Made by a program: the position numbers and the translations under genes. Positions 61,263 through 64,000 of a stretch of 64,000 bases of DNA are shown in pieces. The stretch's first letter is position 1, and each line of letters opens with the position of its first letter. The stretch is from NCBI RefSeq assembly GCF_030272615.1, contig NC_081414.1:526667137-526731136 (forward strand), given 5' to 3'. The notes beneath the pieces are model-generated. The model saw only the letters and a list, made by a program, of their open reading frames with translations, was not told where the DNA came from and ran no database searches. This DNA comes from Cryptomeria japonica (lineage: Eukaryota; Streptophyta; Pinopsida; Cupressales; Cupressaceae).

Positions 61263-64000
61263 GTTAGAGAAATGAAGGATCACCAATCAAAAGATGTGCA
61301 TACATCTATAAACATATAATCTGATATTCATGTGCACTAAAACAAATATGCATTCCAATTACCATAAATATCCAAGAAAATAGGAGAATTATCAAACACA
61401 TCTATCATATGCACATATTTTTCTAACATGTTTGCTTCCTGCTCAGGTATAGATGAAATTCTTGTCATTGTTCATTTTATCTATTTTCAGCATGTAAAGT
61501 AAAATGAGGCTCCCACAAGGGTTGAGCCCAGTATGTTGCAATCTAATCATAGTAGAGGCAAGAATCTTTATTGTTTCATGGTAGTTCAATCGAGAAAGGG
61601 TTTCATCATTCACAAAAGTGAATTGATAAATTCACTGGTATAAATGACAAATCACTGCCCAATGGAACCAGATTGAAACAATAAAGACCAAACAATCGTG
61701 TGTGAATAGCATCATAGATCATGGCAGCTAATGAACAAAATACAGTCTAAAGGACATATTTGCAGAGATACTACAGAGGATTAGAAAGGAATCAGACTTC
61801 CTGCAGCATATGATGAACAATAGTAAACAAATTCATAGCAATCAAGCCAAAAAGAGCAGTTATATCTTTATGACAACTTGATGACACCATTTGACACAAA
61901 GATCAAAATCCAAGATCATTAATGAGAAGTACAAGGTCTGATCACAGTGATACAAGGAATGTAGTCCAAACCACTACACAGTCTGATTACAGTCAAAACA
62001 GAGATAGAGCTTTCCATTGTCAAAAGCCAAGTATCAAACACAACCATGAGGATTAGTAGTGAAGGCACATAAAGCATCATAAACAGACCCTAAAGAGCAG
62101 TAAAGATACAAAAAAGTGAACAACTCTTGACAGTTAAAGGCCAACACAGTGAGCAAGTACAGTATATATACAATGACATTATTGCCAAAATAATGAAAAA
62201 AGGGCAAACAAAGCAGCCATTTTGATAGTCAAGATGTCAAGTCATGAAGCATCATCATAGCATAGAGTTTCAGACCAAAAGCTTCACAAAGATGATAAAG
62301 AACAGTCGTGAGTCTCTTAATACTGATATCTCTAATAACATAGCAATAGATTTAAATTAAGGGCAGTCTTTAGGAAGACAGTTTATATCCTATATCTTCA
62401 TGAATCAGATCATAGAGTAGCAAAGGAGTTTGTTTTCTCATTATTCATGATAGTTATATAAAAAATAACACAGACTATGACTAATACAAATCAAGAAAAT
62501 GGCGTATTCTAAGTTAAGAGCACATAATACAAACCACAAAGAGATGAGCAGATCAATCAAAAGGAACACAATGAATGAGCAGTCACATGCTTCAAGTGGA
62601 TATAGCAGTTTATGCACTAACAGTCACAAAGGCAACAATACTAGAAGGTGAACTTTCCATCATAAATAGTCATCAATGACTGTTATATGTATGAGCTATC
62701 TCAAAGATCAGTAATAAAAGACTATACACAGTGAACTGTTTTGGGCAAAAAATGTACCTCGCAATAAACTGGGCAAATAAGAGAAGGCCCATAGGTTCTA
62801 CGTCTGAGACAAGAGACACGAGCAGTCATAAGGACAGCCTACAAAAGCATCAATATCAATGTAATAGCAATCCATAACAACAGTTGAGCAAGATATGACA
62901 GTTTAGGTAGAATATACCAGACTGGAAAAGATAGAGCAGTCACCTCATGCACATAACAATGTCCATACATGGCATAGAGTAGCCCTTAAATACCGATAAT
63001 GGATGGTTCACATCAAAAGTATAGTCATTGTGCATCATGGAGAAGATCAAAACAATGGATACAATGGTTTTGGTAGGAATCTCTACCAAAAGAGAGATTG
63101 TCACAGAGTAATTATTGCAACAGTCAGTCTTTGAATCATGATAGCAACGTGCAAACAAAATACAACCATGTTCTTATGAGAGATTGTTTAGAACGGTCAA
63201 ATACCCATCAAAGAGCAATCTTCCTTTAAAGTTTGAGACAGTCAAAGACAGTGAAGGGCTTAATTACTCAGAAAGGAGCAACAAAAACAAAAGTCTTGAT
63301 GCTAGCACAAGTCACAGTTCCAAAAGATTATGAAGACACTCATCAACAGTAGAATGATTGGTAGCCTCAGTACATAGTACAATCCTCTAAACCAGCCTTA
63401 TAATCATGAAAACAAGTACAACTTGAAAATGGCATATTGTGAGCACAAGAAACCTAATACATTAGGCTCAGCCATACACACAAGGGAAGATTTGAAGCAT
63501 GAATGCATACGGACAGGGCTTGTGCAGTCCATCATGGCATCTATGTCAAGAACAAAAGGAGGCATTTGCAGCTGTAAAAGATAGAATACAGTGAAAATAA
63601 ATCTTCAAAGAACCCAACAGTCATAGCGGGGTTAATACAACACAGTGTCATCATATTGTTACAAAGCTTGCAGGACACTCCAAGGCAGCAGATAGTGCCT
63701 ATTACATGAGAAAGTAGTTGCACCAACAATACCATAACTTTAAGTCACAGCCTATATAGTGAATATAAGACTATAAATCAAATGCACAGGCAGTAATAAT
63801 CACATTGTTAATGATTGCAATCAAAGATGAAGTTCGAAGCAACATTAATATTTACTATAAAGCTTACCATTGCGGCTTCAAGGTGCACAAGACCTACAAT
63901 CAAATTTCCAAACCCTCAAAGGAGCAAAAACCCTCATGGTGGCGACAGAACAATAGAAGAAGGGAAAAAAACAAACAAAATGAATGTAGACTTTAGGGTT
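61263..64000. other. A-rich unassigned DNA to the window end
   Basis: No gene or transposon domain was recognised. 'agagcagt' and 'gagcagtca(c/t)a' recur loosely (about 61853, 62095, 62577, 62820, 62935). At the right edge the minus strand has CGCCACCATGAGG (ATG at 63937), but its frame closes after 19 codons. Confidence 0.45.

Overview
The window is nuclear DNA of a seed plant. It is AT-rich, contains an intron-split cell-wall glycoside hydrolase gene, and is otherwise mostly nested LTR retrotransposons plus decayed repeats. Very long LTRs (4.0 and 5.6 kb) and the retroelement density would fit a large genome such as a gymnosperm's, but the species is inference only. No bacterial or organellar features were seen.

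Layout. 1-9448: a plus-strand Ty3/gypsy element of the chromodomain (Tekay/Del-like) type, with its 5' LTR cut by the window edge and a 4.04-kb 3' LTR. It appears to sit inside a Ty1/copia element whose 3' part follows (9449 to about 12.1 kb). The copia element in turn sits in a minus-strand gypsy element, of which gag, protease start, primer-binding site and part of the LTR remain (about 12.1-15.29 kb). 15290-41174: a very large minus-strand Tat/Ogre-like Ty3/gypsy element with 5.5-kb LTRs. A complete 7.86-kb minus-strand chromovirus (20642-28497, flanked by the 5-bp repeat CAACC) is inserted in its left LTR. The Tat-like element has gag, protease, an extra RNase H placed before the reverse transcriptase, RT, RNase H and integrase. 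Each LTR also carries a degenerate sense-strand reading region of about 2.9 kb (some 960 codons) that matches no standard retrotransposon domain I know.

41175-49.4 kb: repeat-derived DNA with a 21-bp minisatellite, two compound microsatellites and a 1.7-kb minisatellite built from AAACCCTT-like words. 49597-50006: the first two exons of a possible unidentified minus-strand gene. 50861-53902: a complete eight-exon GH9 endo-1,4-beta-glucanase gene on the minus strand (487 aa, signal peptide, catalytic residues present). This is the only protein-coding gene I judge intact. 54.4-60.4 kb: a diverged direct duplication of a roughly 2.6-3.2-kb unit lying upstream of the GH9 promoter, with a tRNA-like SINE fragment in one copy. 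60.4-64 kb: A-rich unassigned DNA.

The retroelements are all inactivated. In the plus-strand gypsy element and in the inner chromovirus, gag-pol is still one uninterrupted frame broken only by in-frame stops, mostly TAG where a glutamine CAG is expected. This fits C-to-T decay at methylated CHG sites. LTR divergence judged by eye (about 3% for the plus gypsy, 5% for the inner chromovirus, 6-7% for the Tat-like element) agrees with the nesting order.
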